A stretch of DNA of 32,340 bases from CBDHDN01 sp965261585. Lineage in GTDB: Bacteria; Pseudomonadota; Alphaproteobacteria; UBA6615. The stretch covers positions 1-32,340 of the forward strand of contig CBDHDN010000037.1 in NCBI GenBank assembly GCA_965261585.1, written 5' to 3'. Positions 1-8,321 of the stretch are shown in pieces. The translations under genes were made by a program, and so were the position numbers. The notes under the pieces were generated by a model that worked only from the letters and a program-made list of their open reading frames with translations, was not told where the DNA came from and made no database searches. Every line of letters begins with the position of its first letter. Within the stretch, counting starts at the first letter, position 1.

Positions 1-1
1 C

Positions 2-184
2 AACTTCAGAGCGACGCCGCGGCGCGAGCAGGACAACTATTCCCTCGGTGTGGTCCTGTTCGCCCCACTCAGCGCCAGGCTGTCGGCCGATCTCTCTTAC
101 GCCTATGCGCGCAACGATTCCAACCGCGCCGAGTCCGAGACCCGGCGCAACATCGTCACCATGGGAGTGACCTACCGCTACTGA
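2..184 (+). CDS. C-terminal end of an outer-membrane beta-barrel protein (partial)
   Basis: Only the last 60 codons are inside the window; the gene begins upstream of base 1. The reading frame runs to a TGA at 182-184. The visible part alternates polar and hydrophobic residues in short strands separated by polar turns and ends in an aromatic residue (GVTYRY). That is typical of the last strand of an outer-membrane barrel, where the terminal aromatic is the BAM recognition signal. The family cannot be named from this piece. The next gene starts 27 bases downstream on the same strand, so the two may be co-transcribed. Confidence 0.6.
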   Translation, partial: NFRATPRREQDNYSLGVVLFAPLSARLSADLSYAYARNDSNRAESETRRNIVTMGVTYRY

Positions 185-211
185 GGCGCCCGACGCCCAG
201 GGAGGACACGG

Positions 212-1189
212 ATGATGGACTGGTCGAAAACACAGCCGACGGTCAGCGTCGCGACGGCGCTTGTCGCGTTGCTTATCGGAATTGGGCAGGCGCAAGCGCA
301 GGGGATTGCAATCTCGTCCGATGAGGTGGGGCGGATGACGGCCGCGATCGTCAACGGAGACGCGGCGGCGGACAATGCTCAGCGGGCAGCCGACTACGCC
401 AGACAATGCGCCCGCTACGCGGGTGCGAGTGGAGCCGCACTGGCAGAGCAGGCGGCCAACGCAGCGGCCACAAAGCAGGCCGAGCTGCGGCAAAGGGTCG
501 TCACGTTGAACGACGTCGAGACGCCCTACTTGAACCGACTCGTTTCTGTTGCCCTGGCCGCCAAGGCGCTCGAGATTGCACTTGATAGGGTCGTCGGAGC
601 TGGCGGCCGGCTCACGTCTGAGTCCGTGGCCACGCTTGATGACGTCGCGAAAAAACGCTCCTTCCTCGCCCAGCAGCTGCCGTGGTTTGATGACCAACAG
701 GCACAGACCATTCGGAGCCAACAGACGCCTGTGCAGCAGAGCCGGACTGACGACGTGCTTGCAGCCGTTCAGAGAATGCTGGGCACGACGGAGTTCTTGG
801 CCCGGCCAGCATCTGCGGTCGAAGCGTCTGCTAGGACCGGCGGCGGCGGCGGCGGGACAAGAGGCGTAGCAGGATCCGGCGGCCAGATCTCTGGTGACTT
901 CTTCACCCTGTTGACCACCGCACTGGCCACAATTCGTGGCCGAAGTATAAACATTATCGTTGATATAGCACGAGCCACCAAAACGGAGTGGCAAGCGAGC
1001 TTGGCCCGTATCGAGGGCGAGATCGACCAGAGCACCGATCCCATCTTCGTCTTGGCCGACGATTCATACGCCCAAGGGGCCGAGGCCTGCGCGGCCGTCG
1101 CGACCACTGGGTTCGAACAAGAACCGTTTGCCGCCAGCAGCGGCGGCGGCGTCGCCGCGGCGATCGGAGGGGGAATAAACCCTCAGTGA
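212..1189 (+). CDS. exported protein of unknown function
   Basis: I do not recognise this 325-residue protein. It opens with a charged stretch and a hydrophobic core (about residues 12-25) followed by AQAQ, a plausible Sec signal peptide, so a periplasmic or outer-membrane-associated location is likely. The mature part is Ala/Gln-rich and probably helical to about residue 200. A run of six glycines follows near residue 210, then a second helical part and a Gly-rich tail. An AGGGAGG ribosome binding site lies 6 bases before the ATG at 212; a second ATG follows directly. Codon use is less GC-extreme than in the metabolic genes. It lies 27 bases behind the barrel gene and may work with it. No catalytic motif is visible. 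Confidence 0.6.
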   Translation: MMDWSKTQPTVSVATALVALLIGIGQAQAQGIAISSDEVGRMTAAIVNGDAAADNAQRAADYARQCARYAGASGAALAEQAANAAATKQAELRQRVVTLNDVETPYLNRLVSVALAAKALEIALDRVVGAGGRLTSESVATLDDVAKKRSFLAQQLPWFDDQQAQTIRSQQTPVQQSRTDDVLAAVQRMLGTTEFLARPASAVEASARTGGGGGGTRGVAGSGGQISGDFFTLLTTALATIRGRSINIIVDIARATKTEWQASLARIEGEIDQSTDPIFVLADDSYAQGAEACAAVATTGFEQEPFAASSGGGVAAAIGGGINPQ

Positions 1190-1255
1190 TGCTGCCTGTA
1201 GAGCGCTGAGCGGCACGCTAGCCTTAGCCCAGCCCTCACGATCGGGTAGAAGGCA

Positions 1256-2392
1256 CTAATCCGTCACGAACCCCGCGATCAGCGCGTTGACGTCGCCGGC
1301 GCGCTCCATGTGGGCCATGTGGCCGGCGTCGTCCAGCAGGTGCACGGCGATGGCCTCGGGCAGGCCCGCGGCGTGGGCGGCCGGCACGATGCGGTCCTGG
1401 CGGCCCCAGATGACCTGGACCGGCGCCGCCACTTCGCCGAGCCTATCGCGCAGCACGAGGGCCTGGCGATTGTCGGCGAACACGGCGGCGGCAATCGCCT
1501 TGAGCGCCGCCTCGACGCCATCGAGCCGCTTGTATTTGAGCACGTCGTTGATCATGTCGCGGCTGACCAGGTTCGCATCGGCGAACAACATCTCGAGCAC
1601 CGGCTTCAGCGCCTTGCGGCGGCCGGCGGCGATGAAGCCCTCGATGTAGTCCATGTTGACGTCGGCGCCGAGGCCGGCCGGGCAGATCAGGGTGGCCGAG
1701 GCGACGGTGTCGGGCGCGTCCAGCGCCAGCTGGAGCGCCGTGGCGGCGCCGAGTGAATGGCCGGCGAGATGCGCCCGCTCGATGCCGAGCGCCGCCATGA
1801 ACGCGGCGAGGACGGCGGCCATGGCAGCAACGTCGCCGGCACCGACATCCTTGGCCGAGCCGCCATGGCCCGGCAGGTCGAGTGCATAGACGGGCCGGTC
1901 CTCGGCCAGCGCCAGGTGATTGAACATCCAGGTGTTGAGGTCGCCGCCGAAGCCGTGGATAAGGATCAGGGGCACCGCCCCGTGAGGCACCGCTCCGCCT
2001 TCACCCAGAAGCGAATAGCGGATCAAACGGCCAGCGGCCTCGACCGTCTCGTATTGCGGCCCGGCCGCTTCCGCCGCGGCCGCCGTGGCGTCGAAGTTGG
2101 CGAGAAAGTCGGCGACGAAGGCCTCGATGTCCGCGTCTGACACGTCGGCGTCGGCGGCGACGCCGAGCAACGCGCCGACCGGCACGGTCTCGCCGGCGGC
2201 GGTGACGCAGCGGCGCAGCGTGCCGGCAACTGGCGATTCGAAGACGTTCGTGATCTTCGCCGTCTCGATCTCCATGATTTCGTCGCCGACGGTGATCTCG
2301 CTGCCCTCCGCGATGCGCCACTCGGCGACCATGCCCTCGGTCATGGCGAGGCCCCATTTGGGCATCCTGATGGTCCGGATCGCGTCGCTCAC
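1256..2392 (-). CDS. acoC: acetoin dehydrogenase E2 component: lipoyl domain fused to alpha/beta hydrolase
   Basis: This 378-residue E2-type subunit has an N-terminal biotinyl/lipoyl domain (about residues 5-80), with the lipoyl lysine at K46 in EIETAKI. A linker follows, then an alpha/beta hydrolase-fold domain (about 120-378). The hydrolase part keeps HGFGG, the nucleophile elbow GHSLG with Ser213, an acid in GRQDRIVP and a His in DAGHMAHM. This domain order is that of AcoC, which transfers the acetyl group from acetoin cleavage to CoA. The start is a GTG at 2392 overlapping the acoB stop by 4 bases, so translation is probably coupled. It is intact, although the first gene of its operon is truncated. 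A specialised 2-oxoacid dehydrogenase E2 is the alternative. Confidence 0.85.
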   Translation of the reverse strand: MSDAIRTIRMPKWGLAMTEGMVAEWRIAEGSEITVGDEIMEIETAKITNVFESPVAGTLRRCVTAAGETVPVGALLGVAADADVSDADIEAFVADFLANFDATAAAAEAAGPQYETVEAAGRLIRYSLLGEGGAVPHGAVPLILIHGFGGDLNTWMFNHLALAEDRPVYALDLPGHGGSAKDVGAGDVAAMAAVLAAFMAALGIERAHLAGHSLGAATALQLALDAPDTVASATLICPAGLGADVNMDYIEGFIAAGRRKALKPVLEMLFADANLVSRDMINDVLKYKRLDGVEAALKAIAAAVFADNRQALVLRDRLGEVAAPVQVIWGRQDRIVPAAHAAGLPEAIAVHLLDDAGHMAHMERAGDVNALIAGFVTD

Positions 2393-3402
2393 GAGGTCTT
2401 GCCCGCGATCTCGCGCACCGCTGCCTCGATCTTGTCGACGCTCGGGATGTAGATGTCCTCGAGCGCCGGCGAGAACGGCACCGGCGTATGCGGCGGCGTC
2501 ACCATCTTGATCGGCGCCTCGAGGGCATCGAACGCATTCTGAGCGACGAGCGCGGCGACGTCGGTCGCCATGTTGCAGCGCGGGTGCGCCTCGTCGACGA
2601 CGACCAGCCGGCCGGTCTCCTCGACCGCCTCGATGATCGTCTCCTCGTCGAGGGGCGACGTCGTGCGCGGGTCGATCACGGTGCAGGAGATGCCGTCCTT
2701 CTCCAGGTTGTCGGCCGCCTGGTTGGCGAACTGGACCATGCGGCCGATCGCGAAGATCGTCACGTCGTCGCCCTCGCGCGTCAGGTTCGCCTCGCCGAAC
2801 GGGATCGTGTAGGCCTCCTCCGGCACCTCCTCCTCGTCGTCGTACATCGCCTTGTGCTCGAAGAACATGACGGGGTCGTCGTCGCGGATCGCCTGGGTCA
2901 ACAGCCCCTTGGCCTCATAGGGCGACGACGGGATGACGACCTTGAGGCCCGGGATGTGGGTGAAGATCGGATAGAGGCACTGGCTGTGCTGGCTCGCCGC
3001 GCGCAGGCCGGCGCCATACATCGTGCGGATCACAATGGGCGTCACCGCCCTGCCGCCGAACATGTAGCGGAATTTGGCGGCCTGGTTGAAGATCTGGTCG
3101 AAGCAGACGCCCATGAAGTCGACGAACATCAACTCGGCCACCGGGCGCAGCCCCGTCGCCGCGGCGCCGACGGCGGCGCCGATGAAGGCGCTCTCCGTGA
3201 TCGGCGTGTCGAGCACGCGCGTCCGCCCGAACTCCGGCATCAGGCCCTTGGTCACGCCGAGGGGGCCGCCCCAGGCGTCCTGCTCACCCGGCGCGCCGAG
3301 GCCGCCGGACACGTCCTCGCCCATCACGACGATGGTGGAATCGCGGCGCATCTCCTGCGCCAAGGCTTCGTTGATCGCTTGTCGGAATGACTTCGTTGCC
3401 AT
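2389..3402 (-). CDS. acoB: acetoin/2-oxoacid dehydrogenase E1 component, beta subunit
   Basis: This is a transketolase-like E1 beta subunit of about 337 residues. It shows the family signature MGEDVSGGLGAP near the N terminus, then DTPITESAFIGAAVGAAATGLRP, the SQHSQ segment, and the C-terminal transketolase domain with VVVDEAHPRCN. With the alpha subunit it forms the thiamine-diphosphate enzyme that cleaves acetoin (or a 2-oxoacid) and passes the acyl unit to AcoC. I chose the ATG at 3402 because AGGGAGG lies just upstream; a TTG at 3417 would overlap the acoA stop. It sits 11 bases after acoA and overlaps acoC. The gene looks intact. Confidence 0.87.
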   Translation of the reverse strand: MATKSFRQAINEALAQEMRRDSTIVVMGEDVSGGLGAPGEQDAWGGPLGVTKGLMPEFGRTRVLDTPITESAFIGAAVGAAATGLRPVAELMFVDFMGVCFDQIFNQAAKFRYMFGGRAVTPIVIRTMYGAGLRAASQHSQCLYPIFTHIPGLKVVIPSSPYEAKGLLTQAIRDDDPVMFFEHKAMYDDEEEVPEEAYTIPFGEANLTREGDDVTIFAIGRMVQFANQAADNLEKDGISCTVIDPRTTSPLDEETIIEAVEETGRLVVVDEAHPRCNMATDVAALVAQNAFDALEAPIKMVTPPHTPVPFSPALEDIYIPSVDKIEAAVREIAGKTS

Positions 3403-3413
3403 GACGCCCTCCC

Positions 3414-4148
3414 TCAATACGCGACGTAGACGTCGGTCAAGAGCTTGTCCGCGGCCGGCTGCGGCGACGCCTTGGCGGCGGCCACGGCCTCGTCGATCAA
3501 GGCCACGGCGGCGTGGTCGATCTCGTCGAACTGCGCCGGCTCCAACAGGCCGGCCTCGGTCACGCGGCTGCGGAACAGCGCCAGGCAGTCCTTCTCCTCA
3601 CGCAGCTGCTCGACCTCGCCCGGCCCCCGGTAGGTCCTTGCATCACCCTCGAAGTGGCCGTAGTAGCGGGCGAGCTTGACATGGAGGACGGTCGGCCCGC
3701 CGCCGTCGCGGGCGCGCCGCACGGCCTCGCGCGCAACCTCGTGCACGGCGAAGAAATCGTGGCCGTCGAGCTTGTAGCCGGGGATGCCGAAGCCCTCGGC
3801 CCGCTTGACGATATCGCCGCCGACCGCCCACTCGCTGGCGGTCGCCTCGGCATAGCCATTGTCCTCGACGACGAAAATCGCCGGCAGGTCCCAGACCCGG
3901 GCCAAGTTGAAGGACTCCAGGGTCGTCCCCTGGTTCGAGCCGCCGTCGCCGACGAAGGCCACGGCGACGCCGCCAGTGCCCAGCGTCTTGGCGGCCAGCG
4001 CGGCGCCGCAGATCAGCGGCGGGCCGCCGCCGACGATACCGTTGGCTCCCATCATGCCTTTTTCGAGGTCGGCGATATGCATCGAGCCGCCCTTGCCGCC
4101 GCACAGGCCGTCGGTGGCACCATAGAGCTCCGCCATCATCGCCTTGAC
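3414..4148 (-). pseudogene. acoA: 5'-truncated acetoin dehydrogenase E1 alpha subunit
   Basis: The frame has the E1 alpha core: GGKGGSMHI, the thiamine-diphosphate motif GDGGSNQG followed by SFNLA, VVEDNGYAEAT and the C-terminal YYGHFEGDARTYR segment. Homology starts abruptly at VKAMMAELYG (V codon at 4146-4148). In the family this sequence lies roughly 80-90 residues into the protein, so the whole N-terminal part is missing. Upstream, the frame reads unrelated sequence into the promoter region of the divergent dehydrogenase gene. Two ATGs at 4139 and 4136 could start a shortened product with only weak AAGG spacing. Either a deletion removed the 5' end or the contig is misjoined here. The stop at 3414-3416 abuts acoB, as expected for an intact operon. 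Confidence 0.8.
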
Positions 4149-4271
4149 GGGCAACGGCAAATGACAATCTACGATGATGCATGAAAGGCCGCTGGCGGAG
4201 GTTTGCGCCCGCTTCGTCTTGCCGTAGGCTGACGTCCGGCAAGCCGTTGGATCCACGAGCACAAGGTCAGC

Positions 4272-5210
4272 ATGAAGCCGGATATTCTGGTGGTCGCGCC
4301 GATCATGCCGCAGGTCATGGCAACCGTCGAAGGCATGTTCGCCACGCACATCCTGTACGAGGCCGCCGATCGCGAGGCGCTCGTCGCGCGGGTCGCGAGC
4401 GATGTGCGGGCGATTGCGACGCGCGCGGAGGTCGGTGCCGACCGGGCCTTGATCGCGCGGCTGCCGCAACTCGAGATCATCGCCAGCTATGGCGTCGGCG
4501 TCGACGCCATCGACCTGGCGGCGGCGCGCGAACATGGCGTCGTCGTGACCAACACCCCCGACGTGCTGACCGAGGATGTCGCGGACATGGCGCTGGCGCT
4601 GCTGCTCGCCGTCCAGCGGCGCGTCTGCGAGGGCGACCGCTACGTGCGCAGCGGCGCCTGGCAAGGTGGCGCGATGCGCCTGACGACCAGGGTCGGCGGC
4701 CGGCGCCTCGGCATCGTTGGCCTCGGCCGCATTGGCCGGGCGATCGCGCACCGGGCCCAGGCGTTCGGCATGAACGTCGCCTATCACGGCCGGCGCGAGC
4801 AGCCGGACGCGGGCCTGCGCTACTACGCCGAGGTGGTGGCGTTGGCCCGGGACAGCGACATTCTGGTGCTGTCGTGCCCCGGCGGCGAGGCGACGCGCGG
4901 CCTCGTCGGCACGGCGGTCCTGGACGCCCTGGGCCCCGCGGGGGTCCTGGTCAATGTCGCCCGCGGCTCGGTCGTCGATGAAGCCGCGCTGGTCGGCGCG
5001 CTGGTCGGCGGCGGGATCGCCGGTGCCGGGCTTGACGTCTTTGCCGATGAGCCCAATGTCCCCGGCGCATTGTGTGCGATGGACAACGTCGTGTTGCAGC
5101 CGCACCAGGCCAGCGCGACGAACGAAACCCGCATGGCCATGGCGAACCTCGTCGTCGATAATCTGAAGGCGCACTTCGCCGGCGAGCCGGTGCTGACGCC
5201 GATCGCATGA
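4272..5210 (+). CDS. D-2-hydroxyacid dehydrogenase (NAD(P)-dependent)
   Basis: This is a 312-residue D-isomer-specific 2-hydroxyacid dehydrogenase, of the glyoxylate/hydroxypyruvate reductase type. The N-terminal part carries the YGVGVDAID and VTNTPDVLTEDVAD signatures. The Rossmann nucleotide site is GLGRIG at residues 150-155. The catalytic Arg-Glu-His set is present as R231 (VARGS), E260 (ADEP) and H278 (QPHQ). It would reduce a 2-ketoacid to the D-hydroxyacid, or the reverse, in the cytoplasm. Its stop overlaps the ATG of the downstream transporter by 4 bases, so the pair probably handles one imported hydroxy- or keto-acid. The substrate cannot be read from sequence. It is divergent from the aco operon. 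Confidence 0.88.
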   Translation: MKPDILVVAPIMPQVMATVEGMFATHILYEAADREALVARVASDVRAIATRAEVGADRALIARLPQLEIIASYGVGVDAIDLAAAREHGVVVTNTPDVLTEDVADMALALLLAVQRRVCEGDRYVRSGAWQGGAMRLTTRVGGRRLGIVGLGRIGRAIAHRAQAFGMNVAYHGRREQPDAGLRYYAEVVALARDSDILVLSCPGGEATRGLVGTAVLDALGPAGVLVNVARGSVVDEAALVGALVGGGIAGAGLDVFADEPNVPGALCAMDNVVLQPHQASATNETRMAMANLVVDNLKAHFAGEPVLTPIA

Positions 5211-6427
5211 GCGAGACCGCACGGGCGCGCGGCCTTGCCGGGCTGGGATGGCCGGCGACGATCGTGCTGCTGGCGGCCTGTACCGTGCTGCTGGTCTCGG
5301 TCGGCCTGCGGTCCTCGCTCGGCCTGTTCCTGCACCCGATCAGCCATGACCTGGGCTTCGGGCGCAGCATCTTCGCCTTTGCGATCGCGCTGCAGAACCT
5401 GATCTGGGGCGCCTCGCAGCCGTTCGCCGGCGCCCTCGCCGACCGCTACGGCACCGCCCGCATGGTCGCGATCGGCAGCATCCTCTACGGCGCCGGCCTG
5501 TTGCTGATGTCCCAGGCCAGCGATTTGACGACCCTGACGTTGAGCGCCGGCTTTCTGGTCGGCCTGGGACTGTCGGGGACGTTCACGCTGGTGCTCGCGG
5601 CCATGGCCCGGGCCATGGCGCCGGAGAAACGCTCCTGGGCACTGGGGTTGGGGACCGCCGCGGGGTCGCTGGGCCAGTTCATCTGGGTGCCGGCGGGCCA
5701 GGCATTCCTGCAGAACTATGGCTGGTCGATCGCACTCGTGCTGCTGGGCCTCGGCGCGTTCGTCATGACCCCGCTGGCCGCCGCACTGGCCGGTAAGAGT
5801 GACCTCACGGCCGTGCGCGAGCAGAGCCTGGGCCAGGCGTTGCGCGAGGCCGCCCGGCATCCCGGCTATCGCTACCTCAACGGCGGCTTCTTCGTCTGCG
5901 GTTTCCACGTCGCATTCATCGCGACGCACTTGCCGGCTTACCTGATCGACCAGGGATTGGATAGCCGGGTCGGGGCCTGGGCGCTGGCGCTGATCGGCTT
6001 GTTCAACATCGTCGGCTCCTACACCGCCGGCGTGCTGGGCGGGCGCTTATCGAAGAAGTACCTGCTGAGCATCATCTACACGAGCCGCGCCATCGCCATC
6101 GCGGCCTTCGTGCTGGTGCCGGTGTCGACGTTCTCGACCCTCGCATTCGCCGCGGCGATCGGCCTGTTGTGGCTGTCGACGGTGCCGCTGACGACCGGCC
6201 TGGTCGGTCAGATCTTTGGGACGCGCTATCTCGCGACCCTGTTCGGCATCGTCTTCTTCAACCATCAAATCGGCGCCTTTCTCGGCATCTGGCTGGGCGG
6301 CGTTGCCTTCGATGCGACCGGATCCTATGCGGCCGTCTGGTGGGGCGGCGTGGCCCTGGGCGTCGTCTCGGCGCTGCTGCACTGGCCGATCGACGAGCGC
6401 CCGGTCGCCGCGCTGGCGCGGGCCTAG
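5207..6427 (+). CDS. MFS transporter, probably organic acid
   Basis: This is a 406-residue polytopic membrane protein with about 12 hydrophobic segments. The major facilitator loop-2/3 motif appears as GALADRYGTARMV (about residues 75-87), and a weaker counterpart GGRLSKKYL follows the central loop. Its opening (RSSLGLFLHPI) and overall organisation resemble MFS families that carry monocarboxylates. It is translationally coupled to the D-2-hydroxyacid dehydrogenase (ATGA overlap at 5207-5210), so uptake or export of that enzyme's substrate is the simplest role. It is complete and ends 53 bases before the IS1202-like insertion, which therefore left it intact. Confidence 0.85.
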   Translation: MSETARARGLAGLGWPATIVLLAACTVLLVSVGLRSSLGLFLHPISHDLGFGRSIFAFAIALQNLIWGASQPFAGALADRYGTARMVAIGSILYGAGLLLMSQASDLTTLTLSAGFLVGLGLSGTFTLVLAAMARAMAPEKRSWALGLGTAAGSLGQFIWVPAGQAFLQNYGWSIALVLLGLGAFVMTPLAAALAGKSDLTAVREQSLGQALREAARHPGYRYLNGGFFVCGFHVAFIATHLPAYLIDQGLDSRVGAWALALIGLFNIVGSYTAGVLGGRLSKKYLLSIIYTSRAIAIAAFVLVPVSTFSTLAFAAAIGLLWLSTVPLTTGLVGQIFGTRYLATLFGIVFFNHQIGAFLGIWLGGVAFDATGSYAAVWWGGVALGVVSALLHWPIDERPVAALARA

Positions 6428-6464
6428 TAGAACCATCTTCGTCAGAAGAGCGCTCTCCCGCCGG

Positions 6465-6481
6465 CAGTGGATTGTCGGAAT
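6465..6481. repeat. 17-bp direct repeat, left copy (target duplication)
   Basis: The 17-base sequence cagtggattgtcggaat occurs here and again, identical, at 7885-7901. The two copies lie immediately outside the ends of the IS1202-like element. The final t may belong to the element tip, which would make the duplication 16 bp. This is the expected footprint of a simple insertion. Confidence 0.85.
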
Positions 6482-6549
6482 GTCGAGAACATTCTGAGTT
6501 GACCGGTTTATGTACCATATGAGTTGACCGCTTCTGTTGCGGTTTCTGG

Positions 6550-6600
6550 CCCTGTGGGGAAGTGGTCGGTCGCGGAGCGGCTGTCCACTTCCCCACAGGG
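6550..6600. repeat. 16-bp perfect stem-loop inside the IS
   Basis: ccctgtggggaagtgg (6550-6565) and its exact reverse complement (6585-6600) are separated by 19 bases. It lies downstream of the transposase stop on the minus strand. No T-run follows on that side, so it is not a textbook intrinsic terminator. It could still block read-through or be a transposition-related structure. Confidence 0.7.
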
Positions 6601-6625
6601 CGCCGGTCGGTCGCGTCGAAGCGGG

Positions 6626-7801
6626 TCACGCGGCCTCGCGGGTTTGGCTGTCGATCGGTTGGCCATCGGCGTGGTATCGCGCCAGACATCGCGGTCCATG
6701 GAAGACGGCCATTGTGCCGTCGGGGTATTCGTGGACGCGGACCCTGGCCTTGACGTAATGGCGGCGGTGGCGGCCGGCGGGGATCTGAAGTGCCAGGCGC
6801 TTGTAGCGCACCGTGTTGTCGTTTGAGACGGTGCGTTCCTCGTGGATGCACAGGATGTCGTCGAGCGCGCCGGTGAAGGGGACGAAGGCGGTGCCCTAGT
6901 CCTCGGCCGGGGTCGCGAAGCGGGCGTTGTGTTGTGGCAGGAAGACCTCCTTGAGGAAGCGGTTGGCCTCGACCATGTCGGTGATGCCGGAGAGCCTGAG
7001 TTCCTGGGGCAGGCGCTTCTGCAAGGTGCCGAACATGCGCTCCGAGCGCCCCCTTGCCTCGGGCGAGTAGGCCGGGATCAACTCGATGCCGAGCTGCGCC
7101 AGGGCGCGGCCGACCTGGGTCGGGGTGTCCTTGTCCACCTTGCCGCCGGCCTCGGGCGTGTTCCAGTAGTGGCTGGCGCGGTCGGCGTAGAGCGAGCAGA
7201 ACAGGCCCTTGGCCCGGATCGCCTCGGACACCCCCTGGAAGCTCGACATGGTGCCCTCTTCGGCGACGAAGAAGGCCGAGTAGATATCGCTGGTCGCATC
7301 GTCCATGGTGACGATCAGGTCCCACCATCGACCGGGGACCCACTCGTGGCTCGAGCCGTCCTGGTGCAACATCATGCCGGGCAGGGCACGGCGCGGCCGC
7401 TTGCGCCGGTGCGCCCCACGCCTGGGCGCCGCGCGCCTGCGCCCATGGGCTTGCAAGCTCAGCCGCAGCCAGTTGTAGCTGCGCTTGAAGCCGTGATCGG
7501 CCACCAGCTTCTCGTGGAAGTGCTTGGCCGTGAAGTCCCAGTAGCGGGTGTCGAACAACTCCAGCACCCGCGCCACCTCGTCCACCGGCGCGCGCCGCGC
7601 CGAGAGGCGGCCCAGGCGGCGGTCCTAGAGACCGTCGGCTCCCTCCGCCTCGTAGCGGTCGCGCCAGCGCCGGAAGGTGCGCTCCGAGACACCCAGAACC
7701 TCCGCCGCCTCCGCCTGGCTCAAGCCACCCCGATGGGTGCGCCCGTAAACCTCCTCGAACTTCATCAATCTCAGTCCCTGTACCTGCTCCGTCCGACGCA
7801 T
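6626..7801 (-). pseudogene. ISNCY-family transposase with two in-frame TAG codons
   Basis: One reading frame of 391 codons runs from the ATG at 7801 to the TGA at 6626-6628, interrupted by TAG at 7625-7627 (codon 59) and TAG at 6896-6898. The pieces are collinear with the ISNCY transposase layout. First comes an N-terminal helix-turn-helix (LSQAEAAEVLGVSERTFRRW, about residues 27-46). A DDE integrase core follows, with HQDGSSHEW, TMDDATSDIY and YSPEARGRSERMFGTLQ. The tail ends in RYKRLALQIP and YPDGTMAVFHG. No frameshift is needed to join them, only the two stops. argG, amt and glnK all end in TAG, so the codon is a normal stop here and this copy is dead. It could move only with help in trans. 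Confidence 0.85.
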
Positions 7802-7884
7802 CGCCTCCCTCCATGGCTTGGAGGCGTTCTAAAACCGGACAGATCATCTGGTACATAAACCGGACATATCGCGTGTTACCGACA

Positions 7885-7901
7885 CAGTGGATTGTCGGAA
7901 T
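7885..7901. repeat. 17-bp direct repeat, right copy (target duplication)
   Basis: Exact second copy of the repeat at 6465-6481, beginning one base after the right tip of the IS1202-like element. The stretch from here to the next gene (7902-8079) shows no other feature I can support. Confidence 0.85.
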
Positions 7902-8079
7902 AGCCAGATCGAACGAATCCATGTATGGTGCGCCAAATATTCCTGCCGGATCGCCCACGGTTGCTGTCGGGCCAAACCGTCCCTGTCTGAATACAGCAGC
8001 GCGGGTGAGGAGGTGGCGGTTTCGACGACCGCCCGCAAGGTTCCTGGCGCCGGTTCGAAAGGTGAGGAGGACTCCCACT

Positions 8080-8283
8080 TTGTCCGTTGCGCACCACGTC
8101 ATCACGGTCGACGAGCAGATTGTCGGCCACGCGTTGAGCCTCGACGCACGATATGAGTTCTATACGGCCCATCCCAAGCTGAAGCATCTTGATGGACGCC
8201 GTTTCGAGACCGTCGACGCCATTCGCGCCGCCGCCGCCAAGGCGCTCGGCGACTCTTACGAGTTGACGCGCTCGACCGCCTGA
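8080..8283 (+). CDS. small protein of unknown function
   Basis: This is a 67-residue product starting at TTG 8080, with a GGAGG ribosome binding site at 8066-8070 spaced about 9 bases away. The frame stays open further upstream, but that part reads into the IS and has no coding character. The protein is soluble, mixed-charge and without a membrane segment or recognisable motif; it ends in AAAAKALGDSYELTRSTA. I do not recognise the family. It is convergent with the lysophospholipase-like gene, 38 bases away. Confidence 0.5.
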   Translation: MSVAHHVITVDEQIVGHALSLDARYEFYTAHPKLKHLDGRRFETVDAIRAAAAKALGDSYELTRSTA

Positions 8284-8321
8284 CCAGCCGCGTCGAGGGC
8301 GATGATCGGGCGCGGTCTCCG

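Larger units (their letters stand above)
6481..7884 (-). mobile_element. ISNCY / IS1202-like insertion sequence
   Basis: A complete element of about 1.4 kb. The tips are TGTCGAGAACA (from 6481) and, read inward on the other strand from 7884, TGTCGGTAACA. Slightly inside lies a longer imperfect inverted repeat, 6501-6535 against 7831-7865, with 28 of 35 positions matching. A 16/17-bp direct repeat flanks the element. It encodes one transposase on the minus strand, now broken by two stop codons, and a strong hairpin downstream of it. From memory, long target duplications are characteristic of the IS1202 group within ISNCY. The insertion lies between the MFS gene and a small gene and interrupts neither. 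Confidence 0.82.

Noticed and set aside
6626..7801. Two TAG codons in the transposase read as amber recoding
   Set aside because: argG, amtB and glnK use TAG as their true stop and no suppressor tRNA is visible. Ordinary nonsense mutations are the simpler reading.
7902..8079. ggttcgaaa near 8053, resembling a tRNA T-loop
   Set aside because: No acceptor stem, anticodon arm or CCA end can be arranged around it. No tRNA was found anywhere in the window.
6258..8105. Very long minus-strand open frame of 615 codons across the IS1202-like region
   Set aside because: It is a GC-driven shadow. The true transposase frame in the same DNA has recognisable motifs, whereas this frame is Arg/Gly/Pro-rich without any family motif.
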